From positions 1 through 6,569 of the forward strand of contig JAIRRR010000003.1 in NCBI GenBank assembly GCA_031255875.1: a stretch of 6,569 bases of DNA, given 5' to 3'. Positions 4,430-6,569 of this stretch are shown here, piece by piece (the stretch's first letter is position 1; each line of letters starts with the position of its first letter). The notes beneath the pieces were generated by a model, which did no database searches, was not told where the DNA came from, and worked only from the letters and a program-made list of their open reading frames with translations. The translations under genes and the position numbers were made by a program. Source of the stretch: Treponema sp. (GTDB lineage: Bacteria > Spirochaetota > Spirochaetia > Treponematales > Breznakiellaceae).

Positions 4430-6569
4430 ATGAAAAAGAACATTCGCGTTTTTTTGAGGGCCTTTTTCCGGCGGGAGCTTGATTTCCGGGCGCGGCTGTT
4501 CAACGTGCTGGCCCTGGCGGGGGCGTTCATAAGCCTCGTTGCGGCGGTGCTGGGATCCTTCACGGGGGCGGGGCCTATAAACGGCGCTGCCTGCGTTCTT
4601 TCATTTTTGCTGGCCGTCGCCTTCCTGTATTTTTCAAACCGCTCCGGGAATTACCGCGTCTTTTACATAATCACTATCGTGATTGTTTTTATCCTGCTTT
4701 TCCCGGTCCTGTTTTTTGCCGCCGGGGGCTACCACAGCGGAATGCCGGCGTTCTTCGTCTTCGCGGTGGCCTTCACCGTGTTCATGCTGGACGGCAAACC
4801 GGCCCTTTTCATGGCCCTCCTTGAACTGCTGGTTTACACCGGCATCTGCCTCTACGCTTTCCTGCGGCCCGGGAGCGTGCATTTTTTTGCGAGCGAGGGG
4901 AAACTCCTGGCCGACGTGATAACAGCATTTGTAACGGCCAGCGCCGCCCTGGGGATAACCATGTTCCTGCACTTCCGCATATACAACGAGCAGCAGCGGC
5001 AGCTGGAAAAAGCGCGGGAAGAGGCCGTCCGTCTGAGCGACATCAAGAGCGCCTTTCTGGCGCACATGAGCCACGAGATACGGACCCCCATCAACGTGAT
5101 CCTGGGGATGAACGAAATGCTCCTCCGGGAAAGCGCCCTGCTGCCTGACAACGGGAAACCGGTTTCCGATTACAGCTTGAATATCGAAACTGCGGGAAAG
5201 ACGCTGCTGGAACTTATCAACAACATCCTCGACATATCAAAGATCGAATCGGGAAAGACGGAAATCCTGGAAGAGGCATACGAGACTGCGGATTTGGTGC
5301 GGGACCTTTCCCTGTTCGGATCGGAACGGGCCGGGAAAAGGGGGATCCGTTTTATCCTGGCTGCGGACCCCGGTCTGCCCCGGAAGCTCTACGGGGACTT
5401 TATCCACCTAAAGCAGATCGGGCTTAACTTTCTGAGCAACGCGGCAAAGTACACCGAGCGGGGTTCCGTGACCCTGCGGATAAGCGGGAGCCGGGAAGCA
5501 AGCAGGGGCGGCCCGGGCGTGCCGGCGCCGGCAATGTTGCTGCGCGTTGCCGTGGAAGATACCGGGATTGGCATTAAGGAAGAACATCTGGAAATGCTCT
5601 TTGACGCTTTTACCCGCGTTGACCCGCCCGCGCACCGGAACATCGAGGGGGCAGGGCTGGGGCTGGCGATTGCCCGGGAACTGGCGGGAATCATGGGCGG
5701 CAAAATTACCGTGGAAAGCCAATGGGGAAGGGGCAGCGCCTTTACCCTGGAAGTCCCCCAAAGGGTAGAGCAGGACGAGCCCATAGGGGAAATCGATTCC
5801 GGAGACACGGGAAGGGCAAGGCCGCGCGGGCCTTCTTTTACGGCAAGCGGCGCCCGCGTCCTGGCGGTGGACGACAGCCGGGAAAATTTGCTGGTCCTAA
5901 GCTCCCTGCTGCGGCGTACCCTGCTGACAGTGGACACGGCGTCAAGCGGGGATGAATGCCTGGAAGCGGCCCGACAGAAAAACTACCATCTGATCTTTAT
6001 GGATTATATGATGAGCGGCATGGACGGCATAGAAACGCTCAGGCGGCTCCGGGGGGAAAACGAAAACTTCGCCGTTCCGGTGGTGGCCCTCACCGCCGAC
6101 GCCCGGCGGGAAATGAAGCAGCGTTTCCTGGAGGAGGGCTTCAGCGCCTGCCTCACCAAGCCGGTACTGTGGCGGGACCTTGAACGCTGCCTCCGCGAAC
6201 AGCTTCCGCCGGAACTGATCCTCCGCCGGGATTTTGAGGAACCGGGCCTGCCGCCGGAGGGCAAGGCGGACGGCCTGGCGGAAAAAGCGAAGGACAGGCT
6301 GGCAAAGGATCTGTCCGCCTGGGGCGTATTCCCGGACGAGGGGCTGCGTTACCTCGAACCCGGCACAGGGCTTTTTCAGTACAAGCGGCTGGCGGAATTT
6401 TTTACGGAAAATTACGAAGCCGCCCGGAACGAAGCCCTCGCCGCAGCGGAGCGAAAGGACTGGAAGGGCCTGGGCTTCTCCGTCCATTCCCTGAAAAGCA
6501 AGGCCAAAACCGTGGGCGCGGCGGACCTCTGCGCCACGGCGGCCCGCATGGAAAAACACTGCGCGGCGG
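4430..6569 (+). CDS. Membrane-bound hybrid sensor histidine kinase (HisKA-HATPase-REC-HPt), 3' end cut by window
   Basis: The visible 713 codons are open to the window edge; no stop is reached. Six hydrophobic helices (about 23-44, 50-68, 76-98, 104-121, 124-146, 160-182) with short loops form the sensor, with no separate ligand-binding domain. A short coiled linker leads to HisKA with AHMSHEIRTP (phospho-acceptor H215). The HATPase domain has an N-box with N333 and N337, a G1 box DTGIGI from D377, and a G2 box GAGLGLAI from G407. A charged linker (about 442-475) leads to a receiver domain with D481-D482, phospho-acceptor D525, T555 and K577. A C-terminal HPt domain follows, with HSLKS starting at the acceptor H686. 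All phosphorelay residues are present, so an intramolecular His-Asp-His relay to a separate response regulator is expected. The signal is unknown. The start at 4430 has no Shine-Dalgarno at normal distance (GGAG at 4412-4415 is 14 bases away). Later in-frame starts would damage the first helix or lack a ribosome binding site. Confidence 0.93.
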   Translation, partial: MKKNIRVFLRAFFRRELDFRARLFNVLALAGAFISLVAAVLGSFTGAGPINGAACVLSFLLAVAFLYFSNRSGNYRVFYIITIVIVFILLFPVLFFAAGGYHSGMPAFFVFAVAFTVFMLDGKPALFMALLELLVYTGICLYAFLRPGSVHFFASEGKLLADVITAFVTASAALGITMFLHFRIYNEQQRQLEKAREEAVRLSDIKSAFLAHMSHEIRTPINVILGMNEMLLRESALLPDNGKPVSDYSLNIETAGKTLLELINNILDISKIESGKTEILEEAYETADLVRDLSLFGSERAGKRGIRFILAADPGLPRKLYGDFIHLKQIGLNFLSNAAKYTERGSVTLRISGSREASRGGPGVPAPAMLLRVAVEDTGIGIKEEHLEMLFDAFTRVDPPAHRNIEGAGLGLAIARELAGIMGGKITVESQWGRGSAFTLEVPQRVEQDEPIGEIDSGDTGRARPRGPSFTASGARVLAVDDSRENLLVLSSLLRRTLLTVDTASSGDECLEAARQKNYHLIFMDYMMSGMDGIETLRRLRGENENFAVPVVALTADARREMKQRFLEEGFSACLTKPVLWRDLERCLREQLPPELILRRDFEEPGLPPEGKADGLAEKAKDRLAKDLSAWGVFPDEGLRYLEPGTGLFQYKRLAEFFTENYEAARNEALAAAERKDWKGLGFSVHSLKSKAKTVGAADLCATAARMEKHCAA

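Noticed and set aside
4408..4482. ATG at 4408 with a 24-codon frame overlapping the kinase start
   Set aside because: It has no Shine-Dalgarno, would begin upstream of the predicted transcription start, and stops inside the kinase gene. A leader peptide is not supported.
5942..6559. A 205-codon open frame on the - strand over the REC-HPt part of the kinase
   Set aside because: The + strand frame carries D525, K577 and H686 in proper context; the reverse frame shows no recognisable protein.
1..6569. CRISPR arrays, tRNA or rRNA genes, insertion sequences, attachment sites
   Set aside because: I found no regularly spaced repeats, no tRNA-like cloverleaf, no transposase or integrase reading frame, and no candidate terminal repeats beyond the short palindrome at 4329-4363.

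Overview
The window reads as an ordinary, densely coded bacterial chromosome segment of high GC content. All four supported genes are on the + strand. The layout is sbcC, then a small TSCPD-domain protein gene, then a YhhQ-family queuosine-precursor transporter gene, then a membrane-bound hybrid histidine kinase gene cut off by the right edge. The wording of the SbcC N-terminus and the style of the kinase (six membrane helices, HisKA-HATPase, REC, HPt) remind me of spirochaetes of the Treponema group. This is an impression from reading the proteins, and a Firmicute-like or other anaerobic lineage is not excluded.

Positions 1-3502 form one probable transcription unit. The first gene encodes SbcC, the large coiled-coil ATPase subunit of the SbcCD DNA-end nuclease. 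Its start codon is base 1 of the window, so its promoter and the usual sbcD partner would lie to the left, out of view. Sixteen bases after its stop comes an 84-residue cysteine-containing TSCPD protein of unknown function.

The most informative non-coding element lies in the 51 bases at 3503-3553. I read it as a preQ1-I (class I) riboswitch aptamer whose pseudoknot takes in the Shine-Dalgarno sequence of the transporter gene (3554-4276). The transporter belongs to the YhhQ/DUF165 (COG1738) family, which imports preQ0/preQ1, so ligand and gene function agree. The aptamer begins only 8 bases after the upstream stop codon, leaving no room for a promoter or terminator. It therefore looks like a translational switch inside a longer transcript.

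The 153 bases at 4277-4429 hold two hairpins in tandem. The first is GC-rich and follows the transporter stop. The second is a 15-bp palindrome flanked by imperfect 20-nt direct repeats. After them comes an AT-rich promoter-like stretch whose -10 box lies so close to the kinase ATG (4430) that the transcript may be leaderless. The kinase gene continues past 6569, and the visible part ends within the HPt domain just after its phosphorylatable histidine.

Nothing in the window looks like a new defence, mobile or CRISPR system. The points that deserve a second look are the riboswitch position and fold, the possible leaderless kinase start, and the palindrome with its flanking repeats.
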